Positions 18,752 through 28,572 are shown, counted from the first letter of the stretch. The stretch: DNA of 64,000 nt from an uncultured Lactobacillus sp. (GCF_910589175.1 NZ_CAJURR010000001.1:60366-124365); one strand, 5' to 3'. Made by a program: numbers and translations. Notes: generated by a model not told the origin, from the letters alone.

Positions 18752-19299
18752 CCAAGTATCTCTTAGATAGTAATTGTTTTATTGAGCCAATGAAGCGATA
18801 TTATGGTTTTAAAATTTTTCCCTCTTTTTGGGAGTGGTTTGGAAAGGAAATAAATAAAACCAATAGTTTATTAATTGTACCGAAATGTGTAAGTAATGAA
18901 ATTAATGTAGATCCGAATTTAGCTCAATGGTCACAGAAAAATTTAGTTTCAGTAATTTATGATGAAAATCAAGACCCTTTAATTTGGGCTGAATATGGGA
19001 AGGTTATTAAATACATTCAAGATTGTGGTGCATATAAGTCAAGTAGTATAAATGAATGGATAAAAATAGGTAAAGCTGATCCTCTGTTAATAGCAATTGC
19101 TATTAAATATAATTATCAAATCGTAACATTTGAAAAGGGAAGTGGTCAATTTGCCTATGATAAAAATAATAAATGGAATTGGAAAGGAAATGGAGGGCCG
19201 ATGGGCCATGAGCCTAAGATTCCAGATATTGCACGTCATTTTGGTATCACTTGTATCTCCCTTTTTGAACTAGAAAAAAAGTTGAATTTAACTATTTAA
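18748..19299 (+). CDS. DUF4411 PIN-like domain protein, putative toxin nuclease
   Basis: The 183-residue protein starts KYLLDSNCFIEP, with the first PIN acidic residue, and carries NEINVDPN, GKADPLLIAIAIKYN (a central acidic cluster, second PIN motif) and QIVTFEKGSG near the C terminus, matching DUF4411 proteins. PIN-fold enzymes are metal-dependent RNases. The ATGA overlap with the metallopeptidase gene shows a co-translated pair. Likely role: the toxin half of a toxin-antitoxin or phage-defence unit. RNA cleavage is not demonstrated by the sequence. Confidence 0.82.
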   Translation: MTKYLLDSNCFIEPMKRYYGFKIFPSFWEWFGKEINKTNSLLIVPKCVSNEINVDPNLAQWSQKNLVSVIYDENQDPLIWAEYGKVIKYIQDCGAYKSSSINEWIKIGKADPLLIAIAIKYNYQIVTFEKGSGQFAYDKNNKWNWKGNGGPMGHEPKIPDIARHFGITCISLFELEKKLNLTI

Positions 19300-19321
19300 T
19301 CTTAATTTTCATTCATATAAA

Positions 19322-20300
19322 TGGCTGTTTGTCAAATCCTGTTGATGAATAGTTTATAAAGAGAGCTAAGCAACTAGAAAATAGTTGTTTGGCTCTTTTT
19401 CTTTGACCAAATTTTCTTCAAGTCTAATTCTAATTAATAGATGTCTAAAATTATTGTATCCGTAAGCAGTACGCTCAATCTGCTTAATTTTTCGATTGAC
19501 ATCTTCAAGACAACCATTAGAGTAGTTGGAAGATATACCGTTTAGGACACCGGTATAATTATGCTTAAAGGTCAGTAGTGTTTGATACATCTGCTTGCCC
19601 ACAGTTTGTTCTGAATTAAGTAAGTGAATAATCTGTTTTACATCTTTATTTTGAATAGCAGCCATAAAGTCCTGCATAATCCAATATGTATTTTTGAGAT
19701 CTTTATTGCAGTCTAAGCCGTCTAAGACAACATCTTCCTGAGTGAGATAGTCTTTAAAGTGACAATCGTAGTATAGAGTAGTCTTATTAAGCTTGTCATA
19801 CTTCATGAGATAAAGCTTCCAAGGAGACTTTAAAAGGTTTGTATTCGGTAAAGTGCTTAATAATTTGCACTCTTAAAACATTAAAGATTTCTGGCTTATA
19901 ATTTACTTTGAATCGTATTGAGATATACAGTACATGCTGACTGATTATTGAACTGTTTTCAGTAATAAAGCGAACGTTAGAAGACTAGTGGCCATTATGC
20001 TTGATATAAGGAGAATGGCAGGATAAGTGGGTTGAATAGTTCGGCCACATCACCCTTATGGTATTTACCATTAATATTCCTTTTTTATAATCAGAGAAAG
20101 TGATATTAGGATCTTTAATAGCAAGTTGGAATTTAACACAATCATTAGAAGAGGACATAAGCAATCATTATTCTTTAGAGTGGAATACGAAAATTTAATG
20201 TAGTGAGCTGTCTTTTTCTTTACATGAAAAAATCTCGTTGACAGAATATCATAGATATCTAGTAATAGGAAAAATTAGACAGCTATAACAGTTGTGCGAC
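19322..20300 (-). mobile_element. Degenerate ISL3-family insertion sequence
   Basis: An open stretch on the - strand from 19806 to 19366 (146 codons) encodes the C-terminal part of an ISL3-type transposase (pattern GCLEDVNRKIKQIERTAYGYNNFRHLLIRI). The rest, to about 20300, is recognisable only as fragments with stops. A terminal-repeat-like sequence GGCTGTTTGTCAAATCCTGT lies at about 19322-19341, close to a similar one at 27329 (GGCTCTTTTGCAAATTCTGT). The element is dead. The matching right-hand repeat was not found. Confidence 0.75.
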
Positions 20301-21049
20301 ATCTACATTATCCAACAAAAAGCACGTAGTATTTTAAAGTAAACGTTGGATGAAATAATATTCTTTATAATAGACAAAATAGAATATAAATTAACTAATG
20401 ACAAAAAAGTTTATATTTAGTTATTAATGGAACATCTTTGGAAATCTTGACTGACGCTATCCTTTCTTCAAAAATGTAATATAGGATAAATGAATTGCAG
20501 ATAGGCTTTCTAAAGGAGTTATTCCTACCCTTCACTTCTGTTCGATATCCAGCTCGATTAAAAGAGATAAATATAGTTCAAATATATCTAAAAATGTATT
20601 GAAAATGATATTGAATTAAGAAACGTTGAGATGAAAAATAGCCAAGAACATGATAGCTTTAAGCAAATTAGATTAACTTAAAGTATATATTAAACAAAAA
20701 TTTTTTTGTGCGATTAGTTAAAAACTAATTTAAAGAGTTTCACTAATAAATAGATCTAGTATAATAGGAGTTTAGAAAATTAAAAGGTAACATGTAGAGT
20801 TATTGATATATTATTTTATTAATAGAATTAAATTCAGATTTTCTAGCTGTTTTAGCTTTTGATAATGATAAAGCTATTAAGAAGATTGGTGATATACTAT
20901 GTGAACTAAAAAGTGTGAAATTTAAATATGCTACATTGTATGCTGGTTTTGATATAGTGGAAAGTATTGATGATTATAGAAAAATTGATTCAAATTAATT
21001 AGTAGAAACTGCAACTATATTTCTGAAGGTTTTAAGTAGAGGTAGTAAT
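20301..21049. other. Decayed region with a truncated unknown gene
   Basis: Mostly AT-rich sequence without an intact gene. At about 20816-20998 there is an open frame without a start codon (NSDFLAVLAFDNDKAIKKIGDIL... YAGFDIVESIDDYRKID) ending at TAA 20996-20998, apparently the 3' end of a lost gene that I do not recognise. It ends 51 bases upstream of the methyltransferase start and points the same way, so it may once have belonged to that operon. Confidence 0.4.
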
Positions 21050-22279
21050 ATGAATCATAATTGGGATTATAAAGGACTACATAAAGAAGGAATTCATACT
21101 TTAGGGAAATACCCTGCAATGATGGTTCCTAGAATGCAATTGGACTTATTAAAAAGGTTTGGAGATGATGACTCTGAAAATAAGACTTTGCTTGATCCAT
21201 TTATGGGATCTGGAACAGCAATAGTAGAAGCAAGAAAAATGAAAATGAAAACTATTGGAATAGATATTAATCCTTATGCCGTATTGTTAACTAAAGTTAA
21301 AACGCATGATTATAGTAATATATCTACAGATAGTATAATAAATAAATTTATAAAAAATATAGAAAATACAAAGTTTGATGAACCTAAATGGAGTTTTTAT
21401 AACATAAATAAATGGTTTAGAGCAGATATAATACTATCATTAACTCATATTAGAAACGCTATTTTAAGTGAAAAGGATGTGTGGATCAGACGATTTTTAT
21501 GGATTTGTATGTCAGAAATTATATACGAGTACAGTAACGACAGAACATCAACATTTAAATTACACGTTAAAACTCAAGATCAAATTAAAAATATAAAAAA
21601 TAATGTAATAGAAGATTTTAAAAAAAGAGTTGTAAAGAAAAGTAAGGTTTTATGTAAAGAAAAATATCCAAGTAGTATGATTTGCTTTGGTGATACATAT
21701 AATGTTTGTGAGTCGTTAAAAAATAAAAGTGTAGATATAATCTGTACTTCTCCGCCATATGGCGATAATGCAACAACTGTAACTTATGGACAGGCTTCTA
21801 TTTTATTTCTAAAGTGGATAAATATAGATGACATCGATAATGACATTGATCCAGAAATATTAAACCAATATTCAAGAATTGATAGATTAAGTCTAGGAGG
21901 GGAAAAAAAGAACGAAGAAAAGTATAGATCTAAATTATTTGATTGTTATTTAGAATCTATTGATAAAAAAAAGAGAGAAAAAGTAATTAGATTTATAAAT
22001 GACTATTGGAATGTGATAAAACAATTATCTAGAATTATAAAAAATGATGGAACCATTATTTTTACTGTAGGAAATAGAAAAGTAGATGGAAAAGAGCAGC
22101 CATTGGATGAATTGACTGTAGAAATGTTCAAAAAACAAAACATTGAATTGATTTATAGTTCTTATAGACAAATTTTGAATAAAAAAATGCCAAAGAAAGT
22201 ATCGCATATTAATAACGTTGGTTCCGTCGATTCTATGAACCAAGAGAAGGTATTAGTTTTTAAAAATAGGAGCAAGTAA
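21050..22279 (+). CDS. DNA N4/N6-methyltransferase (FxGxG ... TSPPY order)
   Basis: The 409-residue SAM-dependent DNA methyltransferase has a KYPAMMVPRM block near residue 20 (the H/K-YPA-x-x-P motif of N4/N6 enzymes), the SAM-binding motif LLDPFMGSGTA at about 48-57, and the catalytic motif TSPPYGDN around 233-240. Motif I therefore precedes motif IV, with about 175 residues between. SD AGAGG precedes the ATG. The next gene, a GHKL ATPase, begins at the base after the stop. No restriction nuclease is recognisable nearby. Likely role: self-marking part of a restriction- or defence-like system. Base specificity cannot be read. Confidence 0.88.
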   Translation: MNHNWDYKGLHKEGIHTLGKYPAMMVPRMQLDLLKRFGDDDSENKTLLDPFMGSGTAIVEARKMKMKTIGIDINPYAVLLTKVKTHDYSNISTDSIINKFIKNIENTKFDEPKWSFYNINKWFRADIILSLTHIRNAILSEKDVWIRRFLWICMSEIIYEYSNDRTSTFKLHVKTQDQIKNIKNNVIEDFKKRVVKKSKVLCKEKYPSSMICFGDTYNVCESLKNKSVDIICTSPPYGDNATTVTYGQASILFLKWINIDDIDNDIDPEILNQYSRIDRLSLGGEKKNEEKYRSKLFDCYLESIDKKKREKVIRFINDYWNVIKQLSRIIKNDGTIIFTVGNRKVDGKEQPLDELTVEMFKKQNIELIYSSYRQILNKKMPKKVSHINNVGSVDSMNQEKVLVFKNRSK

Positions 22280-24141
22280 TTGGTACAAATAAGAGTAGCA
22301 GGAAATATTATAAGAGAAATAAGTGCGATTCCTAAAGGAAATCTTGCCTTAATAGAATTAATAAAAAATGCATATGAAGCAAAAGCCAATAATGTAGAAA
22401 TAAAATTGGCTAAAGATTACATTATTGTTCAAGATGATGGGACAGGAATGAATAATGCTGGAATAGAAGCCTTATTACAAATAAGTCATAGCAATAAAAT
22501 TTTCGGAGAAAAAATACCAGGAACAAATAGATATATATCCGGAGAAAAAGGATTAGGCTTTTTTTCAGTTTTTAGATTTGGGCGAAACGTTCAGATTGAT
22601 ACAACTCGTGATAATAAGAAAGTTTCATTTGAGTTGGACTTGAGTAAATTAGAAAAGCAAGAAAATATTTCTGAGTATGATGTTCAAACGTATAGTTCTA
22701 CAGTAGATTCAAATGAGCATGGTACTCAAATCAGAATTTCTAGTTTAGATTACGATTTTTATGATGCTTTTAGAGAAAATATACAAAGAGGCTCTAGTGC
22801 CACTAAGTTATGTAATAGTATCGATGATGAAGATTTTAAAGTTACAATCAAAATTGATGATAAGAATACCGGAGGTGAGGGAAGAAAACCAAGTAATGAG
22901 TTTATAAAGCATAGAATTGCAAAGGCATATTTAGATGAAAGAAAAAATCTTATCATTCAAAAATATGAAGGTAATAATAAAGAAAAAAATAAACAAATAT
23001 CTTTAAAATTGCCAGATAATGAATTAATGAATAATTCAGAATTCAAATTAGAAATAGATTTAGAATTTTATAGATTAAAAGGTTTGGGGATCAAATATGC
23101 CCCTAGAATATATAGAATTAATAATAAACTAGAGCCATTAATTTTTATAAATAATGTGTTGTTTGACGCAACTTCAGATTTATATGATATTGAAATAAAT
23201 ACAAAAATGAAAAGTGCGTATGTTTTTAGACAACAAATTGGTAAAATAAAAATTTTTTTACAAGATCCTAGAATTTTGAAATTTAATGCGGACAGAACCA
23301 AAATTGTTGAGAATAAGTATTTAGATGATTTGAAAAATATTTTAGATTTTATTTCAAAAGAAGCTCAGATAGCTATTTATGACCTAACAAAGGGGAACGA
23401 AACTAAAAACGTTAAATTTAAAAAGAATAAACTTCAAGAAATAAATGTATCATCTTCAGATAAAAATAAAGATTCTAGTGATTTAAGTAAGGAAATAATT
23501 AAAAATAAAAACAACGATTTTAATGTTTTACCCAATAAAACGAGTGAAATTAAAAATTCCAATTCTAAAAAAAAGAAAGAACAGAACCGTAAACTAATAA
23601 AAATTAATAAAATTGGATCAAAACAAAAATATTATTCCAATTATTTGGAAATACCTGGTTATAAAGGTAAGACATATGAGTTTGAAAATCTCTATAATGT
23701 TGGTCATTTAATTTCTGAATTAAAAAATTTAGATATAGAAAAAATCCATTGTTATCATTAATTGTGGTAAGACCAATGTATGAAGCTTGTAAAAATTTAA
23801 TGATTAAAGAAGAACTCCTTGATGATAATGATAGTAGCATTAGAAATGTAAAAAATGCGATATGTAAAATAAAAGAACAAATTCTTGGTGAAAAAAAAGA
23901 AGACCTAAGTAAATTGTGTAAAAAAAATGCTAAGAATGGAGCACTAAGCTACAGTACTACATTGACTACTTTTAAGAATACTGATTTTGGTGCTGAGGTT
24001 GAAATATCTAACATCTTTATCCATAGAGTAGAAGAAAAAGTGGAAACGCCTGAAAACATAAAGTCTTATTTACAGAATGCTCTTTTATTTACAGTTCTGG
24101 TTGATAGATACGTTAGTTTAAAAAAGGGCTCTAATGCTTAG
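22280..24141 (+). pseudogene. GHKL ATPase (MutL/MORC/Hsp90-like) paired with the methyltransferase, apparently frameshifted
   Basis: A TTG start at 22280, with AGGAG upstream and no gap from the methyltransferase stop, opens a 493-codon frame. GHKL ATP-binding boxes are clear: N box LIELIKNAYEA (24-34), G1 box DDGTGM (52-57), G2 box GEKGLG (88-93) and HGTQIRIS later. A Lys/Asn/Ser-rich linker (about 375-440) follows. The frame ends at 23761, but from about 23750 a second frame, without SD, continues for 130 codons (LIVVRPMYEACKNLM... TVLVDRYVSLKKG) with a helical C-terminal-domain look. I therefore read one gene of about 620 codons with a single frameshift near 23750. A separate small gene is the alternative. 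GHKL ATPases next to methyltransferases are known from restriction-like systems related to MORC proteins. Confidence 0.7.
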
Positions 24142-24404
24142 TTTGAAATAATATGAGTCTTTCATACTAATTTTTTATAAATAATAGTTAATTCATTCAT
24201 TATGTTAAAAGGATAATGATATACCGATTTAGATTAACCTTTCTTGAGTCTAACTTAATTTAAAAGTTTAGGTAATACTATTCAAAAAAGATTAAACTTG
24301 TAAAAAACAACTGAATTCTATAAATATACGAAAAATTTAAATTTATTGAGGTTTCTGATTGAACGGTGAACGCTACCTAGATTAGAACAATAGAGAGTAT
24401 AGAA
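24142..24404. other. Upstream region of the decayed MerR-methyltransferase copy
   Basis: No gene seen. The last ~200 bases resemble the region before the intact copy (about 30360-30565): shared words around gtaata, ctgaatt, aatttattg and ttagaacaatag occur in the same order, so the duplicated block includes the leader or promoter region. Confidence 0.45.
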
Positions 24405-25044
24405 ATGTCCCCATACTACACAAGCGGTGAATTTGCGAAAAAAGCGCATGTTTCAATTCGTACAATTCGCTATTATGATCAAAAAAATTTATTAAAACCG
24501 GCAACACATACGGCAAGTGGTGCAAGACGCTATACTGATGCAGATTTTGCAAAGCTGCAACAAATTCTTCTATTAAAGTATCTTGGATTTTCTTTAACAG
24601 ACATTCGAGAAATGACTTTATGATCAGGAGACAGGCAACTTTTATTTGATTCTCTGCAGATCCAAAAAAGACTGGTGGAAGAGCGTCTTAAAGAAATGCA
24701 AAATATAGCTGCAGCCATTGATTCAACTAGTAGCACTTTGAAGGCAGGACACGAAGTAGACTGAAGCAAGATGCCAGACTTGATTCATTTGCCTTCAATA
24801 AATCAGTCTTTGAGTACTCAGTACCAAAATGCTTCTAATATTTTTGCGCGAATTAAACTTCACCGGGATTATTCTCTTAATAAAGAGGGATGGTTTCATT
24901 GGTTGTTTAGGCAACTAGACTTAAAGCCAGGGATGAAGATTCTAGAATTAGGGTGCCGGTAATGATACTTTATGGTCACAAAATTTAGATAGAATACCAA
25001 AGGGACTGACCATTGTTTTATCTGATATTTCTGAAGGTATCCTA
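24405..25044 (+). pseudogene. Decayed copy of MerR-methyltransferase gene
   Basis: Nearly identical at the 5' end to the intact gene at 30566, but broken. A TGA at about 24621 replaces a Gly codon, a second TGA at about 24763 replaces a Trp codon, and an extra base at about 24954 shifts the frame within the SAM-binding motif. Similarity stops at about 25044, just after the LSDISEGI segment, so the last ~190 codons are missing. The intact copy lies 6.2 kb downstream in the same orientation. The two copies flank the pRiA4b-domain, exonuclease and SIR2 genes as imperfect direct repeats. Confidence 0.85.
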
Positions 25045-25047
25045 ACA

Positions 25048-25254
25048 ATGAAATTTGAGACCAATCAGATACCAATACCTGGTCAAATCAGTTTGTTTAA
25101 AAAAGATTTTCTTAATATCTTAGCGCAATGACATAAAATAGAACCCTATCTTTTTAGTACTATTTCTGGACTAGTAACCAGTAGGCCCTTTGTTTTAATA
25201 GTTCTAATTTATCGAGATCTTCATAAGAAAAATCCGATAATTATTTCAACTTAA
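25048..25254 (+). pseudogene. Small interrupted reading frame, unknown
   Basis: An ATG at 25048 opens MKFETNQIPIPGQISLFKKD and is stopped by TGA after 27 codons. The same frame then stays open to TAA at 25252-25254 (KIEPYLFSTISGLV... IYRDLHKKNP). It may be the remnant of a small gene that replaced the 3' end of the MerR-methyltransferase copy; the junction shows a short ATGAAATT microhomology with the lost sequence. I do not recognise the product. From 25255 to 25454 I see nothing further of note. Confidence 0.3.
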
Positions 25255-25454
25255 TGTAGTGAATAAAAATCAAATTGAGTATTTTATAGTTCGGTGTATC
25301 GACTATATGTTTTTCTTTTCTATATTTTTAACTAATAAAAAATCTCGCCTACTCCTCTTTTACCTAGTGCATGAAACACAGCTTTGATAAAATTATCTAT
25401 AAGAAAGCTAGCAACTTTATCATTGACATAGAGACAATAGGGGAGGGCTTAATT

Positions 25455-27227
25455 ATGCCTTTAATCCAGTATGGACAAGATATTTATAAAGAACTAGGTA
25501 ATCATACTTCTACTAGAAAAGCTACTACTTTTAATAATTGGCAATTAACAAAGTTTGAATTTAAGCATAAAAAATATTATCTATTTGTAGAAATTGAAAC
25601 TGGCTTAGCTATAGTCACACAAAGAATAGATCAGAATGAATTCAATCACGTATTAGTTGCTGTAAATGGAACGATGGACTATCTTCTTCCTGAGCAAAGA
25701 GAAAGACTAACTGAAATTGTTTTTAATGAACCATTTACCTTAGCACATAATGACTTAATTAAGTCTGAAATTACAGATAAGATACTGAACTATCTTAAGC
25801 ATAATTCTGAAGATTTAGAAGGCAGAGCTAACTTTGATGATCCCCACCTAAGTGATTTCGATAAATTAGTTATTCTGTCTTTGACACTGATGACAATTTC
25901 CCCAGAGCATGCACATAGAACTATCGAAAAGATTGCGCAAAAGGTTAATAGATTTATCCCAGTAAAGCCTGACCGTCCAAATAAAAAGGTTAAGTATTGG
26001 GATTTAAGAAGACAATTCATTGATCCTGATAATTGGGAAGAATATGAAGATCAAAATCTGGGTCAAAACAGCAAAATAAGTAAAGAGATTAAGCGTAACA
26101 ATGAAAAAATCATTGATCAATATTTGAGTTCTACCACAATGTCTTATCCATATTACTTGATTGAACCTAAATCTCACTTACAAGATTTTTTAAATAACTA
26201 TTTATTTGTAGGTGGATTACGTTTTGTAACTAGTAATTTAGGAGATGTCAGTTACTATAGCTGGTGGCTAGTAAATCAGGGACTTCAAATTAATGAAAAC
26301 CGTCCTGAAGAACAAAAGGATCAGATTGTTAATGAATTGTTCACGATGTTCACGGATTTCTATTTATTTTTAAGTAGAGTAGGATTAATTAGAAAATCGG
26401 ATGCTCAAAAGATTAAGAAATATTGTGAAGCACAGTGGGAAGACTATGTAACTTCTGAATTAGATGATGATGCCGAAGATAGTGATATCAACTTTAATAA
26501 TTTAGAGAATGAAATTATGGAGCATCCCGAGAGGTTTCTTAAAATTGCACGGGATAAAAATACACCACCAGATGTTGCAAATTATATCGAACAAATGGTA
26601 AAACTTTTGGTTCATAATAATAATTTGACCAAATCTCAAAATATAAAATATGAAGATAAAAAACGTAATTCTGCCACCTATGAAATTAAGACTAAATTAA
26701 GAGGCTTTAGGCCTTCTACTTGGCGTCGTTTTATCATTAGTGGAAATAGTTCAGTTACGGTATTAATGCGAGCAATTCTCTTTATGTTTAATGTGGATTG
26801 GGGGCATTTGTATGATCTTTATAATCCTGCAACTGGTATTCGTTATGAAAATCAGGACCCTGTTGAGCCGATGAGTGATTGGGAACGTGAAGAAACAGTT
26901 GACGCTAAAAAGGTAAAAGTATCTGCTTTTGATCAAGGTGATAAACTAATCTTGTCCTACGATTATGGTGATGGTTGGGAGTTCGAGGTAAACATTAAAA
27001 AAGTTGATAATTCTGTACTAGCACTGAAACATCCACACATTCTTTCCGGGAAAGGCCTGGGAATTATTGATGATATCGGCGGAGTCTGGAGTTTGCAAGA
27101 TTATTATGATACTCCTGAAGAGCAATTAGATCCCGAAATTATTGATTGGACAGGCGGAGAAAAGATAGATCTTGATGAATTTGATAAAGATGGGCTAAAC
27201 GATGGCTTAATGCATCTGGATGATTAA
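25455..27227 (+). CDS. Large protein with C-terminal pRiA4b ORF-3-like domain
   Basis: Of 590 residues, the last ~180 form a plasmid pRiA4b ORF-3-like domain (YEIKTKLRGFRPSTWRRFII, MFNVDWGHLYDL, LILSYDYGDGWEFEVNI, GGVWSLQDYYDTPEEQ). The first ~400 residues are not recognised; they look soluble, mixed alpha/beta and acidic, with a TMSYPYYLIEPKSHLQDF segment and an acidic stretch DDDAEDSDINFNN. An ATG at 25455 is preferred because GGGAGGG lies seven bases before it; an upstream ATG at 25371 has no SD. It sits alone between decayed elements in a defence-rich island, so an anti-mobile-element role is possible but unproven. Codon use is less AT-extreme than in the neighbouring remnants. Confidence 0.75.
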   Translation: MPLIQYGQDIYKELGNHTSTRKATTFNNWQLTKFEFKHKKYYLFVEIETGLAIVTQRIDQNEFNHVLVAVNGTMDYLLPEQRERLTEIVFNEPFTLAHNDLIKSEITDKILNYLKHNSEDLEGRANFDDPHLSDFDKLVILSLTLMTISPEHAHRTIEKIAQKVNRFIPVKPDRPNKKVKYWDLRRQFIDPDNWEEYEDQNLGQNSKISKEIKRNNEKIIDQYLSSTTMSYPYYLIEPKSHLQDFLNNYLFVGGLRFVTSNLGDVSYYSWWLVNQGLQINENRPEEQKDQIVNELFTMFTDFYLFLSRVGLIRKSDAQKIKKYCEAQWEDYVTSELDDDAEDSDINFNNLENEIMEHPERFLKIARDKNTPPDVANYIEQMVKLLVHNNNLTKSQNIKYEDKKRNSATYEIKTKLRGFRPSTWRRFIISGNSSVTVLMRAILFMFNVDWGHLYDLYNPATGIRYENQDPVEPMSDWEREETVDAKKVKVSAFDQGDKLILSYDYGDGWEFEVNIKKVDNSVLALKHPHILSGKGLGIIDDIGGVWSLQDYYDTPEEQLDPEIIDWTGGEKIDLDEFDKDGLNDGLMHLDD

Positions 27228-27560
27228 ACTGAAATTTTTATAATTTAAAAAGTCAGGGTATTAATTTTGGTTGTTTGTCAAACACTCTAAAGTATAAAGG
27301 TAGATAGAAACATGACGATGCTTTTATGGCTCTTTTGCAAATTCTGTTGACTAGATAATTTTAATGAGGAATTAAGCAGCTAGGAAAAAGCTGTTTGATT
27401 CCTTTTCTTTTACAATATTTTCTTCAAGTCTAATTCTAATTAAGCGATGACTAAAATTTCTATAGCCATAAGCAGTCCGTTCAATTTGTCTAATCTTACG
27501 GTCAACTTATTTAAGACGACAATCATAGTGAAGTAAATGAATAACTTTCTTTATGCAAAA
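27228..27560 (-). mobile_element. ISL3-type remnant (3' end) with terminal repeat
   Basis: A terminal-repeat-like sequence GGCTCTTTTGCAAATTCTGT begins at about 27329, followed by about 200 bases matching the 3' end of the ISL3 transposase remnant at 19366 (the stretch corresponding to GYRNFR...RLEEN is readable with changes), ending at about 27515-27540. A second terminus-like sequence GGTTGTTTGTCAAA at about 27270 suggests a nested or older insertion. Nothing else is visible in 27228-27560. Confidence 0.6.
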
Positions 27561-27590
27561 AGAATCGAATCTAAATAATTCGATTCCTAA
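27556..27590 (-). terminator. Terminator of the exonuclease-BRCT gene
   Basis: Arms GAATCGAAT (27562-27570) and ATTCGATTC (27578-27586) form a nine-base stem. Read on the - strand it ends in a T run (complement of the A run 27556-27561). It lies about 60 bases beyond the stop of the - strand exonuclease gene. Confidence 0.65.
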
Positions 27591-27649
27591 AAAATTCCTA
27601 TTTCAATATTCAACGTTTTAACTTAATGATATTGATCACTAATACAATA

Positions 27650-28442
27650 TTATATCCACTCGTAACTAGTTATCTTCTCTAAAAATTGTTCCTCAGTTAA
27701 GGAAGAAATGTTGGGTAAATTTTTAGCTTTCTCTAACTTAGAAGATGTTACTTTTTTTAACTTGCCAACAATGAAATAATCGGTTTTATTGCCAGGATTG
27801 AGTTGGAAGATACCACCAATATTATTAATAATTTGTCCTAATTCTTCACGGGTATAAATATTTAATTCACCTGTTGCTGAAACATGTTTACCATAAAAAG
27901 AATTAGTCCTATCGTTTTTGCTTGGATCTCCTTGAATATCTTTTAGTGTGAAATGATTTTTAGGCATTATTTCTTTAATATTTGTAAATTTTTCACTGAA
28001 ACTTTTTTGAAGATTAAAATATATTGCAACGATTGAGGCAATATCCTTTTTTGCAATTTTCTCGTGTGGAGTAGAAAGATGATAAAATTTAATCATATAG
28101 TCTAATTTAGAAGTATCTTGATTTTCTATATTTTTGAAAAGACGCTGAATATCAATTATCTTATTAGAAAAAGCTTCATCTGAATGGGCAAAAAAAGGAA
28201 CCATGATTGATTAAAATAAGATCATTACCAATAAATTTTTTTAACTTTAAAAGGGCAGCTAAAATGTTAGATTGAGAGGCATTCCAATAAAAACTATCTT
28301 TTATTTTATTGTTACGATACTTTTCAACTGCAATTTCTATTATGTCATCCTCTTTTGGATTTAGATCAGTAGTTTCAAGTTGAATAACACAGAAATTAGT
28401 TGGGAGATCAATTACACTTTTACCAGTAAAATTTTTTGTCAT
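27650..28442 (-). pseudogene. DnaQ-like exonuclease domain plus BRCT domain, frameshifted
   Basis: Read from 28442 downward, an 88-codon frame (VIQLETTDLNPKEDDIIEIAVE, an exonuclease-type start) ends just after ILINHGSFF. The coding sense continues in the next frame, overlapping from 28204 to 27650 (FFAHSDEAFSNKIID... then FYGKHVSATGELNIYTREELGQ, a BRCT domain, and KTDYFIVGKLKK). The switch lies at a run of seven T on the - strand (28190-28196); six would restore the frame. The DEDD site also looks eroded: the first Asp of the usual DxE is Gln (QLE). Such proteins combine 3'-5' exonuclease and BRCT modules. It is divergent from the SIR2 gene. SD TGAGGA precedes the start. Confidence 0.72.
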
Positions 28443-28527
28443 ATTTTTATCCTCATTTTATAAAATCTTTCCTTAGTTTAAACCTTTGCTGTATTTTTTG
28501 TAAAATATAATATAAAATTGTTTATAG

Positions 28528-28541
28528 CGAACGTGCGTTTG
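28528..28541. promoter_or_regulatory. LexA-box-like palindrome in the SIR2 promoter region
   Basis: CGAACGTGCGTTTG fits the Gram-positive SOS-box pattern CGAAC-N4-GTTYG, with R, R and Y positions also matching the Bacillus-type consensus as I remember it. It lies 16 bases after a TATAAT at 28506-28511 and 32 bases before the SIR2 start, where a bound repressor would block initiation. It also lies about 86 bases before the divergent exonuclease start. Regulation by LexA is inferred. Confidence 0.5.
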
Positions 28542-28572
28542 TATGTATGGGCTTAATAGATGAGGATAACTA

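Noticed and set aside
23749..24141. The 130-codon frame as an independent small gene after the ATPase
   Set aside because: It has no SD, would start with TTG inside the ATPase frame, and its sequence looks like a domain continuation; a frameshift explains it better, though not proven.
25371..25454. Upstream ATG for the pRiA4b-domain protein
   Set aside because: There is no SD before it, whereas GGGAGGG precedes the ATG at 25455.
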